Origin: JBDIVL01 sp039794405
GTDB lineage: Bacteria > Planctomycetota > Brocadiia > Brocadiales > Brocadiaceae
Direction of reading: 5' to 3'
DNA: 64,000 nt
NCBI GenBank assembly: GCA_039794405.1
Contig: JBDIVL010000025.1
Location: 1-64,000 of the forward strand
Every line of letters starts with the position of its first letter. Positions within the stretch are counted from its first letter, which is position 1. The notes under the pieces are model-generated. The model was not told the DNA's origin, did no database searches, and worked only from the letters and a program-made list of their open reading frames with translations. Positions 9,060-17,596 of this stretch are shown here, piece by piece. Both the position numbers and the translations under genes were made by a program.

Positions 9060-9378
9060 AATTCTCATTTTATGCAAGCTAGTTTTGGGGGTGGCACTGA
9101 CAAACTTTGTTTGTCTGTGTTTTACATTCCATATCTATGTATGTATTCAAACAGCACGGACAAACCAGTTTGTCTGTGCCACCCTGTCTAGATGTTATCA
9201 CGAAACCTCAATTTAGTATCTATAATCATTTAATAAACAGAAGCCTTATAAGTGTTATGAAGTTTTCAGAGAATAATCTGTTATTGTATCATCTTTAACG
9301 GCAACTACAGTTTCCAATGGATAGTTAAATCCTTCAACATTTTCTATAATCTAAGGTATGAAGGATTGAAAACTCAAG
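9060..9378. other. Intergenic region with an inverted-repeat element
   Basis: It lies between convergent genes. It holds the inverted pair described at 9089-9184, and the rest is AT-rich with no recognisable gene. The short frame at 9107-9298 runs through the repeat and is not credible. Confidence 0.5.
9089..9184. repeat. Inverted pair of GGGTGGCAC/GGACAAAC units (repeat family B)
   Basis: Unit 1 (9089-9119) starts GGGTGGCACTGACAAAC and ends GTTTGTCTGTG. Unit 2 (9155-9184) is its inverse, ending GTTTGTCTGTGCCACCC. Each unit is itself a hairpin, and the outer GGGTGGCAC and GTGCCACCC ends pair. The same unit forms the centre of the 145-bp elements at 10819 and 63188. Confidence 0.75.
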
Positions 9379-10557
9379 TCACTTTACAGCATAACGGTCT
9401 ATTACCTTTTTAAACCCCGGTAGTGATTTTTTTATGGTTTCTTTTTTTACACAAAAGGCTATTCTGATATATCCACTTCTTCCAAAGCTTTTCCCCGGAA
9501 GCACCAATATTCCTTCTTTAGCTAGTTCTTGAGCAAACACGAGATCGTCTCCGGGAGTTTTTGGGAAAATATAATAAGCCCCCATTGGCCGTATAAATGA
9601 ATAACCAAAATTCTGCAGGGCATTACAGAACATATCCCTTCTTTCCTGATATTCCTTCCTGTCAACACAAACACCCTGAAGATTTGTAATGACGTGCTGC
9701 ATAAGAACAGGGGCACTCAGATATCCAAGAACTCGATTAGCAAATGTTAACGCCTCGAAAAGTTCCCTGGAATTTTTTATCTCAGGATGGATTGCTGCAT
9801 AGCCTATCCTTTCCCCCGGAATCGAAAGCGGTTTCGAATATGAAGCCACAAAGATGGTATTCGAATAGATGCTAAAGATATCAGGAGTCTCATTGCCATC
9901 GTAGATGATATCCTGATACGCAGCATCATAAATCAAAAAGATATCTTTTCCATAGTGTCGATTTTTCTCGTTCAGAATCCTCGCCGCAGATTTCAAACTT
10001 TCATGAGAGTAAATCATTCCGGTTGGATTATTCGGCGAGTTTATGATAATTGCCTTAGTACGGGGTGTTATCTTTGCAGCTATGGTATCAGTGTTTAATG
10101 TGAAGTTTGCATTTGTTTCAACTATACAACAAACCCCACCGTGGTTATCAATATAATAGGGATATTCCAAATAAAGAGGCGATAAAACAAGAACTTCATC
10201 CCCAGGGTTCAGAATTGCCTTCAGGACTATATTGAGTGCACCGGCACCGCCAGCAGTCATAGTTACATGGTGTGCAGTGAAAGGTAGTCCTCTTTCTTTT
10301 GACAGCGTTTTCGCTATTGCCTCTCGTGTCTGAATATGTCCTGCTAAAGCTGAATAACCATGCATCTCTGGAAGGGGATTATTTGCAGCCTTCTTCAATT
10401 CATCAACAAACTCTGCAGGAGGTTCTATCTTCGGGTTTCCCAATCTAAAGTCGTAAACTTCTTTCTCTTCCGAAACACCCTGAGAATGACCCTCAAATAT
10501 CTTGACAATCCAGGATGAAGCGGCTATTCCTTCTTTTACTTTGTTAGATATTGACAT
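9379..10557 (-). CDS. PLP-dependent aminotransferase, class I/II
   Basis: 392 residues of fold-type I aminotransferase. The N-terminal part has FRLGNPKIEPP, with MHGYSALAGHIQTREAIA in the substrate region. The cofactor motif is SPNNPTGMIYS, and YDAAYQDIIYDG is followed by the Schiff-base lysine in SYSKPLSIPGERIGY. The ATG at 10557 was chosen for its GGAGGGG site. The family covers aspartate, alanine and aromatic aminotransferases, and I cannot assign the substrate. It stands alone, convergent with the ATPase gene and separated from the ETF operon by a repeat-rich gap. Confidence 0.88.
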   Translation of the reverse strand: MSISNKVKEGIAASSWIVKIFEGHSQGVSEEKEVYDFRLGNPKIEPPAEFVDELKKAANNPLPEMHGYSALAGHIQTREAIAKTLSKERGLPFTAHHVTMTAGGAGALNIVLKAILNPGDEVLVLSPLYLEYPYYIDNHGGVCCIVETNANFTLNTDTIAAKITPRTKAIIINSPNNPTGMIYSHESLKSAARILNEKNRHYGKDIFLIYDAAYQDIIYDGNETPDIFSIYSNTIFVASYSKPLSIPGERIGYAAIHPEIKNSRELFEALTFANRVLGYLSAPVLMQHVITNLQGVCVDRKEYQERRDMFCNALQNFGYSFIRPMGAYYIFPKTPGDDLVFAQELAKEGILVLPGKSFGRSGYIRIAFCVKKETIKKSLPGFKKVIDRYAVK

Positions 10558-11037
10558 ACAATTCCCCTCCAAGGGTTCTCGATGTATTTGCTGGCACAAG
10601 ATCTTTACGTTCGTGATAAGTTCAAAGGGTTTGTAAATACTGCAGCATCAGATAGGCAATAAAGAGCACGTTTTGTAATTTTTCGGCAAAGATAATGGTC
10701 GAGAATAGGACAATTATTACTCACCTGTCTAAAGTTGACCACTTTTTGATATGCTAAACATAAAAAAAACCAAAGTCAATGGTAAATATATGTGAGAATG
10801 GCTGCATGGTTATGTGGCTATAGTACTCAATAGATGAGACCGAACAGTATTTTAGATAGGGTGGCACGGACAAACTCGTTTGTCCGTGATGGTGTAATCA
10901 AATCCTGGCTCATTTTATCTGGTTTCATTATGTGCTGTTCGGTTTCATCTCTTGGATGCTATAGATGGTTAATATGCTAGCCATACAACCATACAATCAA
11001 ACTTGCATCTTGTTTTTCATCGGTCTGAGGCTTCATA
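10558..11037. other. Intergenic region carrying a 145-bp inverted-terminal element
   Basis: Apart from the element at 10819-10963 this stretch is AT-rich and shows no gene. Confidence 0.5.
10819..10963. mobile_element. 145-bp MITE-like element, copy 1
   Basis: The left end TATAGTACTCAATAGATGAG continues ACCGAACAG. The right end reads CTGTTCGGTTTCATC then TCTTGGATGCTATA, an inverted repeat of about 28 bases with a few mismatches. The centre has the hairpin GGCACGGACAAACTCGTTTG continuing TCCGTG. A second copy of exactly the same length lies at 63188-63332 and is closely similar throughout. There is no coding capacity, so it would need a transposase in trans. Confidence 0.75.
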
Positions 11038-11205
11038 ATGAGTCCAACGGTGTTTCGCTACAATCAGTATAGATTTTTATTTTTCTCAAGAGAAGAGTAA
11101 AGGATGCATATGCATGTATGGTCTTCTGATGGGGAGGCAAAAATATGGTTGGAACTTGAGACTGAATTAGCAGTAAATAAAGAGCGAAATCAGCGAATTG
11201 CTTAA
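11038..11205 (+). pseudogene. DUF4160-type protein, interrupted and truncated
   Basis: In one frame the DNA reads MSPTVFRYNQYRFLFFSREE, then a TAA at 11098-11100, then RMHMHVWSSDGEAKIWLELE and a stop at 11203-11205. The blocks before and after the stop match the DUF4160 pattern (an RFYFYS-like strand, then HVHV and a GEAKFWL strand). The usual C-terminal third is missing. DUF4160 genes are often paired with a DUF2442 gene in putative toxin-antitoxin-like modules. No partner was recognised, so this looks like the relic of such a module. Confidence 0.65.
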
Positions 11206-11276
11206 AATAACAAAGGAGCGAATTCATGAAATTAAAGAAAGTCGGTACTGTGTGCGTATGTACTGCTCCAAATGAA

Positions 11277-12971
11277 TTACATCTGTTTGTAACGAGGGCC
11301 ACCACCGCCCTCTGGCACAGTCCATCTGATATTATCGAACGGACATTTTCTCTGGCAGGTTTTGCAGTGAATGCAATTTGAGGGATTTGCCGGAAGGGTT
11401 TTATCTCCAACTTGCTCGTAGACACCTGCCGGGCAAAATGTTATGCAGGCCCTGTCAAAAAGAGGATCACACTTGTTAATACAGTAATGTTGATCCAGAA
11501 TACTGAGATGTGATGGCTGATCTTCTCTGTGTTTTGTTCCGGCTAATGCGACAAAGGTTGCTTTATCAAATTTTCCTGGAGTGTCATATTTGAACATGGT
11601 AGAAGTCATGCTCTCAAAATCTCTTTCAATATTAAGTTTAGGTATGTACTTACCAATAGTCGAGAGGGGAAAACCTATTGTTGAACCAAATTTTGCGATT
11701 ATTGCACGGAAATTTCTGGCTGGCTTCAGATCATCAATTACTGAATTTTGCTCTAACATGTGGGTATAAACTTCAGCAGCCTTGTCAGGATTATTCAGAC
11801 ATTGAACGGATACCTGGCCTGCGAGTGATCCGGATTCGATAGCATTGTGGAGTCCCTTAATTTTATGCATATTCACGAAACCAGCGCTGTCGCCAATGAT
11901 CATCACATTCTTGTAGCCCACGGTGCGGATTATCTTACCGCCATTACCTGATTGTTCATACCGGGGTACTGCATGATACCCGCCTTCGGGGATTGTCTTT
12001 ACACCGGCTTCAATTACTTCACCACCTTCAATAAACTGATAGATGAACGGGTGATGTTTAAAGTCTACAAGGGCTTTTTGCGGATTAAAGTTATAATACT
12101 TCCAGTCAGCTCCGGCGATAATACCAATAGTAATTTGATTATCACCGTAGCTATACGCAAATCCACCACCAAAGACATCGGGCCCGAATATCGGAAACCA
12201 GAGTGGATAACCCAGAGTATGGATCACCCGATTGTTACCAAATAGTTCATACCGCTCTTTGCTTACCCGAATAACTTCTTTAACACCAACCGAGAATACC
12301 TGGTTAATCTCACGTTTTAGACCAGTCTTCGCAACGAAATCCTCGGTAACAAGACCATCCGATCCTTCAGAAAGGATTATAATATCTGCAGTAATCGTCT
12401 CTCCCTTAAGGTAATTTGATTGTGGGTGTCCTTCCTTATCAAGTCCTTGATCAACAAGTTTGATTCCGTAAATTTTTCTTTCGGTCTTATCGTATAAAAT
12501 TTCCTTTACACAAAAACCCGGATAGATTTCTACGCCTAGTGAAAGTGCAACCTTACCAAGAAACTTTGTCAACTTGCTTATTGATACAACATAATTACCA
12601 TGGTTATCCATTTCACCAAGCGGCAGTCCCAATTTTTTACCAAGCTTGATTATGGATGAGATGTTGATCGTGAGCTTTTTTCCCAGGAGAAAGCGTACAG
12701 CATCACTTCTTACTTCCCTTCCCATGATGTGGTCTGCCCCTTCTAAAGTAAGCCAATCGGGCACAGCCTTATCGAGCATGCGTTTTAACGGGGCAATTTC
12801 AAGCACTGCACCGGATATAGTATGATTACCAAGGGCTTCCCCTTTCTCTAGAACCACTATATCTGCGTCTTTATTTATACTTTTGGCTGTAATTGCGGCA
12901 GCCAGGCCTCCAGGCCCCGCACCAACGATTAAGATTGAAGCGTGTCTATAATCTTTTTCTTTTGTCGCCAT
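11277..12971 (-). CDS. Electron-transfer flavoprotein:quinone oxidoreductase (ETF-QO/FixC-like)
   Basis: About 564 residues. The N-terminal FAD-binding motif is ILIVGAGPGGLAAAI (near residue 13). A GEALGNHTISGAVLE block is typical of ETF-QO. A membrane-associated quinone region follows, then IIGDSAGFVNMHKIKGLHNA. The C-terminus carries the [4Fe-4S] site CIHCKTCQRKCP after ACITFCPAGVYE. It passes electrons from reduced ETF to menaquinone at the inner membrane. The start is uncertain: an ATG at 12995 has AAGGA close by and the ATG at 12971 fits the family length. It follows the fused ETF gene directly, so the two form one operon. Confidence 0.92.
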   Translation of the reverse strand: MATKEKDYRHASILIVGAGPGGLAAAITAKSINKDADIVVLEKGEALGNHTISGAVLEIAPLKRMLDKAVPDWLTLEGADHIMGREVRSDAVRFLLGKKLTINISSIIKLGKKLGLPLGEMDNHGNYVVSISKLTKFLGKVALSLGVEIYPGFCVKEILYDKTERKIYGIKLVDQGLDKEGHPQSNYLKGETITADIIILSEGSDGLVTEDFVAKTGLKREINQVFSVGVKEVIRVSKERYELFGNNRVIHTLGYPLWFPIFGPDVFGGGFAYSYGDNQITIGIIAGADWKYYNFNPQKALVDFKHHPFIYQFIEGGEVIEAGVKTIPEGGYHAVPRYEQSGNGGKIIRTVGYKNVMIIGDSAGFVNMHKIKGLHNAIESGSLAGQVSVQCLNNPDKAAEVYTHMLEQNSVIDDLKPARNFRAIIAKFGSTIGFPLSTIGKYIPKLNIERDFESMTSTMFKYDTPGKFDKATFVALAGTKHREDQPSHLSILDQHYCINKCDPLFDRACITFCPAGVYEQVGDKTLPANPSNCIHCKTCQRKCPFDNIRWTVPEGGGGPRYKQM

Positions 12972-13008
12972 AATCAGGTTAGTCCTATAGTGCATTTCAT
13001 CCTTAAAG

Positions 13009-15102
13009 CTACTGTTTGAGAGCTTCGACAATTTGCGGTACAATCTCCTCTGCAGTTCCAATGAGGTAGTAATCTGAATGCTTGAATATGGGTGCCTGTG
13101 GATCGGAATTAATAGCTACAATTATTCCGGCATTTTCAATACCAATGAGATGCTGTATGGCACCTGAAATACCAAGGGCGATGTACAGCTTGGGACTAAC
13201 GGTGGTTCCTGTTTGCCCAACTTGATGGATGCGATCTATGAATCCCTGTTCCACGGCTGCTCTGGATGCCCCAATTTCAACGGTACAATTAAGCTTTTTC
13301 TGGAGTACTGAAGACAGATTGCTGGCTAGTTTATTAAAATTATCTCTATTTCTCAAACCTTTACCCCCTGATACAATTACATCAGCAATGGTAAGTTTCG
13401 TCCTTCCACCACCTAATTCAGTACTGATAATGTCAAATTCAATATCCGATTCGGAAAGAGCAACGCTGTGATGTATGATATTTCCCCTTCTTGAGGTATC
13501 AGATTTGATTTTTCTCATAACCCCTGGTCTGGCTGTTGCCATCTGTATTTTTGAATTCATAGTACAAATGGTAGCCATTACATTGCCACCTAATGCAGGA
13601 CGGGTTTGTGCCAATATTGCAATATCTCCCCGTCTTGTATTATCCTTGATATCTAATCTGGTACAATCGGCTGTTAGCCCGCAGCCAAGGCGATAAGCAA
13701 CCATAGGCGCCAGGACCCTTCCTTGGGGGGTCGCACCAAACAAGACAATCTGTGGCTCATATCTCTTTATTACATCAGCGATAACTTTTCGATACGGTCC
13801 GGGCCTGAAATCCTTCAATAATTCATTTTCGATTATATAAACATCATCAGCGCCGGCAGCAACAAGCTCATTTAACATATGTTTGCATTCACGGCCGGCA
13901 ATTACAGCACCGACCCTTACATCTAACAATTTTGCAAGGTTACTGGCTTTCCCAAGAAGTTCGGCTGTAACATCATTCGTCTTCTCATCATCGTGTTCAG
14001 CGACTACCCAAATATCGCCAGTATAACTCGGCCGGGTTATCTTATATCCTTCAAACATTTCCATCATCATCCGTTTGGGTACTTTCTCATCAAGAATTGC
14101 TTGAACCCTATCAACGAGGGGCCCATTGAGCTGATGCACTTCGGTTATTCCCAATTTGGAAAGAGCTTGTGCGACCCTATTGAATAACCTAACTTCCTTA
14201 TCAGTAACCTCGTAATTACGGTTAAACGTTCCATCAGCCCTTTTTGAGGGAATGAGATAATCAGCCTCCCCCGTTTCGAAAACACTGCTAAATCCACCCT
14301 TTTTATAACTCATTACTAACTCTGAAACAAACTCATGAATATGTGTAACGTGTTTGTTTTTCCTGGAACTTTTGGGTGGCGGGAATACCTTTATCACACG
14401 TGTTTTGGAACCGTCACAGCCAAATAATGTGGGCTTTATATCTCCGGCAGACCAATGAATAACTGCATGTCCTCTGGCCCATCGTGACCTCTGAAACGAT
14501 GCAAACAGCGGATAATCATAACCAGCAACCGTTATCACACAAGGAAGTGTTTTAGGGCTTACCCACTGATTACCACCGGTAACGATTTTTTTAATCCGGA
14601 ACTTATTACTAGTAAATTCAACATCTGTCGCATATGCAATACAGGGTATTTGCAATTCCTCGGCTACCTGCGGAGGAACCTGCGCGGTATCGCCATCAAC
14701 TGACTGCATACCTGCAATCACCATATAGTTATTATCACCATGGAACATGTCTTTAACTATCCGTCTTATGGCATAGGCTAATGGATTAGCGGTTGCCGGG
14801 GTATCAGCTCCTCCTAACACCTTATCGGTAAGAAGTACCGCGGAGTCAGCAGACCTGCTCAACGAGTATATCAGGATATCTTTTGCCATTGGCGGACCCA
14901 TGGTAAGACAGACGATCTTCCCGGGCGATGCTTGCCTCATCTTGTCAGCAAATGCTAATGCATCAGTATCAAGTTTATTGATAACACTGGGCAGAGCGCC
15001 GCGTTTGAGAGTACCGGTCTCAGGATCAAAAGCATTGCCGGTAATCTGAGTTACGTCGGGGACTTGTTTGACGAGAACAATATAGTTACTCATAATACTC
15101 AA
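13009..15102 (-). CDS. Electron-transfer flavoprotein, fused beta and alpha subunits
   Basis: 697 residues. The first roughly 260 match EtfB (YIVLVKQVPDV at the start, then DGDTAQVPPQVAEELQIP and TVAGYDYPLFASF). After a linker of about 100 residues, the part from about 375 on matches EtfA: WVVAEHDDEK, VLFGATPQGRVLAPMVA, then the FAD-binding C-terminus with GASRAAVEQGFI, QVGQTGTTVSP, ALGISGAIQH and AINSDPQAPIF. Most bacteria make two separate chains. It would collect electrons from acyl-CoA or similar dehydrogenases and hand them to the ETF-QO encoded next. A second ATG at 15093 is an alternative start, and neither has a strong ribosome site. Confidence 0.93.
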   Translation of the reverse strand: MSIMSNYIVLVKQVPDVTQITGNAFDPETGTLKRGALPSVINKLDTDALAFADKMRQASPGKIVCLTMGPPMAKDILIYSLSRSADSAVLLTDKVLGGADTPATANPLAYAIRRIVKDMFHGDNNYMVIAGMQSVDGDTAQVPPQVAEELQIPCIAYATDVEFTSNKFRIKKIVTGGNQWVSPKTLPCVITVAGYDYPLFASFQRSRWARGHAVIHWSAGDIKPTLFGCDGSKTRVIKVFPPPKSSRKNKHVTHIHEFVSELVMSYKKGGFSSVFETGEADYLIPSKRADGTFNRNYEVTDKEVRLFNRVAQALSKLGITEVHQLNGPLVDRVQAILDEKVPKRMMMEMFEGYKITRPSYTGDIWVVAEHDDEKTNDVTAELLGKASNLAKLLDVRVGAVIAGRECKHMLNELVAAGADDVYIIENELLKDFRPGPYRKVIADVIKRYEPQIVLFGATPQGRVLAPMVAYRLGCGLTADCTRLDIKDNTRRGDIAILAQTRPALGGNVMATICTMNSKIQMATARPGVMRKIKSDTSRRGNIIHHSVALSESDIEFDIISTELGGGRTKLTIADVIVSGGKGLRNRDNFNKLASNLSSVLQKKLNCTVEIGASRAAVEQGFIDRIHQVGQTGTTVSPKLYIALGISGAIQHLIGIENAGIIVAINSDPQAPIFKHSDYYLIGTAEEIVPQIVEALKQ

Positions 15103-16260
15103 AAATTAAAATTTTAATAGATATCTATTATAGTATTCCTGTTAAAAACTTTTTTCCTATTCTCCGTTTTCACAGGGACAAGTTTAGGAAATTTTTTCAT
15201 CAACTTTTTTCTAGGAGTAATGGATCAATGGGGTTATGGAGTCAAGGAGTTGTGAAGTTGTGGTATCTGAATTGATACCATTTGTGGTTAATTCTAGGAA
15301 ATATAAAGATAGCAGATTATAGAAAAGAAGTCAATTTCAATGTGGTTGACTTCCAATAGAATTCTACGGAAAACGACTAGAATCACTGGAATTTGATTGG
15401 AATCAAATCGGCAATTTAGTTTAATAAACTGATAATAACAATTTTAATACAGAAGATAGGTATTTTACCTATGGTAATGTTAAAACAAAACATCACTTTT
15501 ATAGTATTCAGAAACCCTGTATTTCCTGGTAAAATCTGCTATGCTATGTGACATTTGTTTTGAGATCGCTATATCTTAATTTCTTTTTTTATTTTAACCT
15601 CTTTGTCGCTGGGTTTGTGATGTTGGCTGAAATATCGGATTCTCTCTTGAGACGCCGCAAGGCTGCTATAAAGTTATCCAATAGTGGCAAAAGCTTCCCT
15701 GGCCTCTGTAACGGACAGACTGCAAGGTGTTGATCTTTTCTGCCACCGGTGCTCCATACTGATATGTACGTCAATATCTGCAGGGCGGATGGCCTTGCGA
15801 ATGTTACGAGGACGAAGATCTCCTGTATACCAGCTTGAGAGAAATAGATATGATTTCTTACGCACATCCCAGTGGTTGTATTTGCTTTTCTATCTATAGT
15901 AAAATGTTTTCCGTCTACTATTGCAAGAGATTTATTTTGCTGGGGACTGAGGGTGGTGGAGTATAAATCGAGAAGTTCTGGGATTGCTTGGGAGGCTGTA
16001 TTTGACGCTTTTGGGTGGATGGGTCACGATTGTATCTCCGGGCCTGATACTATCTGAAACCTCAGGATTCTTTTCTCTCACGTTGGTTTCATAATTATAC
16101 CGTCTTCGCTGTACAGGGAAGACTATATTCGAAAGGGATTCCCGTTGTTATTATGCCTATCCGGGTATAATAAAACCTTACCTTTGCTTTATGTATGATG
16201 ATCGGTTTGGCTTTCTTTCTCCTAATCATTTTGGTTCGTACATTGGAAAGAGGATAACTT
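15103..16260. other. 1.16-kb region without a recognisable gene
   Basis: The first 450 bases are very AT-rich. Between about 15600 and 15870 both strands have overlapping short frames; the minus frame 15674-15865 includes RPRNIRKAIRPADIDVHISM and shifts frame near its end. This could be a decayed gene, but I do not recognise the family. A weak promoter-like TTGTTA then TATAAT (16166-16171, 15-base spacer) precedes uppP. Confidence 0.4.
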
Positions 16261-17040
16261 ATGAATTATTTAGAAGCTTTCATACTTGCTGTTATTGAGG
16301 GAGTAACTGAGTTTTTGCCTGTTTCGTCTACGGGCCATATGGTAATCGCTTCTACATTTATGGGGATCGATAAACATACCCTTACGAAAAATTTTGTAAT
16401 CGTCATACAATTAGGTGCTATTGTATCGGTGATGGTACTTTACTGGCGCAGATTCATGACCTCTTTCAAGTTTTACCTGAAGTTAATCTTTGCATTTTTG
16501 CCATCTGCCATTGCAGGGAGCTTCTTCGGTGATTACATTGATATTTTATTAGAGAGTGTATGGGTAGTAATTGCTACACTTTTTCTTGGAGGGATTATCC
16601 TCGTTTTTGTAGACAAATGGTTTAAACATGCCAATGAGGCAGAAGAACAGGAAGTATCGTGGTTACAAGGTTTTAAAATTGGCTGCTTCCAGTGCATTGC
16701 AATGATTCCGGGTGTATCGCGTGCAGCAGCTACTATCATAGGAGGGATGGTTGTAGGACTTAACAGGAAAACAGCCGCGGAATTTTCATTTTTTCTCGCT
16801 GTTCCAACCATGGCCGGCGCTAGCGCTAAGAAGCTGATCGATTCTTATGAGACGATTCAAAATCATGATATAGCCATCCTGCTGTTTGGGAGTCTTGTGG
16901 CATTTATCGTGGCAATGGTTACCATTAAGGCTTTTATAGGTTTTCTCAAAAAGTACGGTTTCAGATGGTTTGGGTATTATCGTATCGCTTTGAGTGTGGT
17001 ATTAGCTATTATTGTATATTTGATGAAGATAAAAATATAA
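16261..17040 (+). CDS. uppP: Undecaprenyl-diphosphatase
   Basis: 259 residues, the normal length for UppP/BacA. The two catalytic motifs are present: EGVTEFLPVSSTGH near residue 14 and PGVSRAAATIIGG near 155. About eight hydrophobic segments span the chain. It removes a phosphate from undecaprenyl diphosphate at the membrane so that the lipid carrier can be reused for peptidoglycan and surface polysaccharide. The start has GAGGAT seven bases upstream. The gene stands alone, with a long upstream region that may hold its promoter. Confidence 0.95.
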   Translation: MNYLEAFILAVIEGVTEFLPVSSTGHMVIASTFMGIDKHTLTKNFVIVIQLGAIVSVMVLYWRRFMTSFKFYLKLIFAFLPSAIAGSFFGDYIDILLESVWVVIATLFLGGIILVFVDKWFKHANEAEEQEVSWLQGFKIGCFQCIAMIPGVSRAAATIIGGMVVGLNRKTAAEFSFFLAVPTMAGASAKKLIDSYETIQNHDIAILLFGSLVAFIVAMVTIKAFIGFLKKYGFRWFGYYRIALSVVLAIIVYLMKIKI

Positions 17041-17081
17041 AGGTGAGGTACGTATGCCACTTATTTACTATTAATGCACTT

Positions 17082-17596
17082 CTAGATTATAACCGCTGTA
17101 ATGAACATGTTTTCTTCAGTGGGTTTTGTTATTGAAATCATACCACTCGAAAGCTCGGAAATTAATCCTACCTTGACAACACCACCCACAATAATAAAAA
17201 GACCAATAAAATAGAAAAGCGTTGACCATTCCAATTCCTTCAATACATGGTGGAAGTTTTCTCCTGATATAATGAGTAAAATGGCTGCTCCTATGTAATA
17301 TCGGCGTGTAATTGGACCTTTCTGGCTCCAAGCCAGCGGCAGAGGTTGAGAATGTCATCGGCCTTTTTCAGATATGTTATTAAAACACCGAAGTAAGGTG
17401 GCTTTAGAGTGCGTATTATCCTTCCAGCCGCTTCTTCTGAGATATCTTCCTTATGTATAGCAAGCCTTAAAGGAAAACCCAGATGGGTAGCACCGGATTC
17501 TATAATCATCTGGGCTTCGGCGCTATCAATAATACCGGCTACCTGTATTGTTTTTTTCATCATAATTAAGCCGCCGGATGCCTCATTCAAGCCCAT
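17082..17596 (-). pseudogene. Chimeric relic: trpF-like N-terminal half joined to an NhaD/ArsB-type transporter fragment
   Basis: The 5' part (about 17596-17292, best start ATG at 17560 or 17563) reads KKTIQVAGIIDSAEAQMIIE, GATHLGFPLRLA and ILNLCRWLGARKVQLHADI. This resembles the first half of phosphoribosylanthranilate isomerase-like barrels, which are normally about 200 residues. It hits a stop at once after the HAD strand. In another frame, from about 17300 to a TAG at 17082, the DNA reads IGAAILLIISGENFHHVLKE followed by LEWSTLFYFIGLFIIVGGVV and KVGLISELSSGM. That is an internal piece of an ArsB/NhaD (citrate-transporter superfamily) membrane protein. Both parts are truncated at the same junction, so a deletion or recombination fused two broken genes. 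The first half might still be translated as a 90-100 residue stub. Confidence 0.65.

Noticed and set aside
9107..9298. 63-codon plus-strand frame after the P-type ATPase gene
   Set aside because: It runs through the inverted repeat, has no ribosome site and resembles nothing known.
11033..11425. 130-codon minus-strand frame overlapping the end of the ETF-QO gene
   Set aside because: It is antisense or out of frame to the ETF-QO C-terminus and to the DUF4160 relic, with no domain and no ribosome site.
15548..16057. Several overlapping 60-90 codon frames on both strands
   Set aside because: None has a credible ribosome site or recognised domain. A decayed gene is possible, but I cannot name it, so it is noted only as a region.
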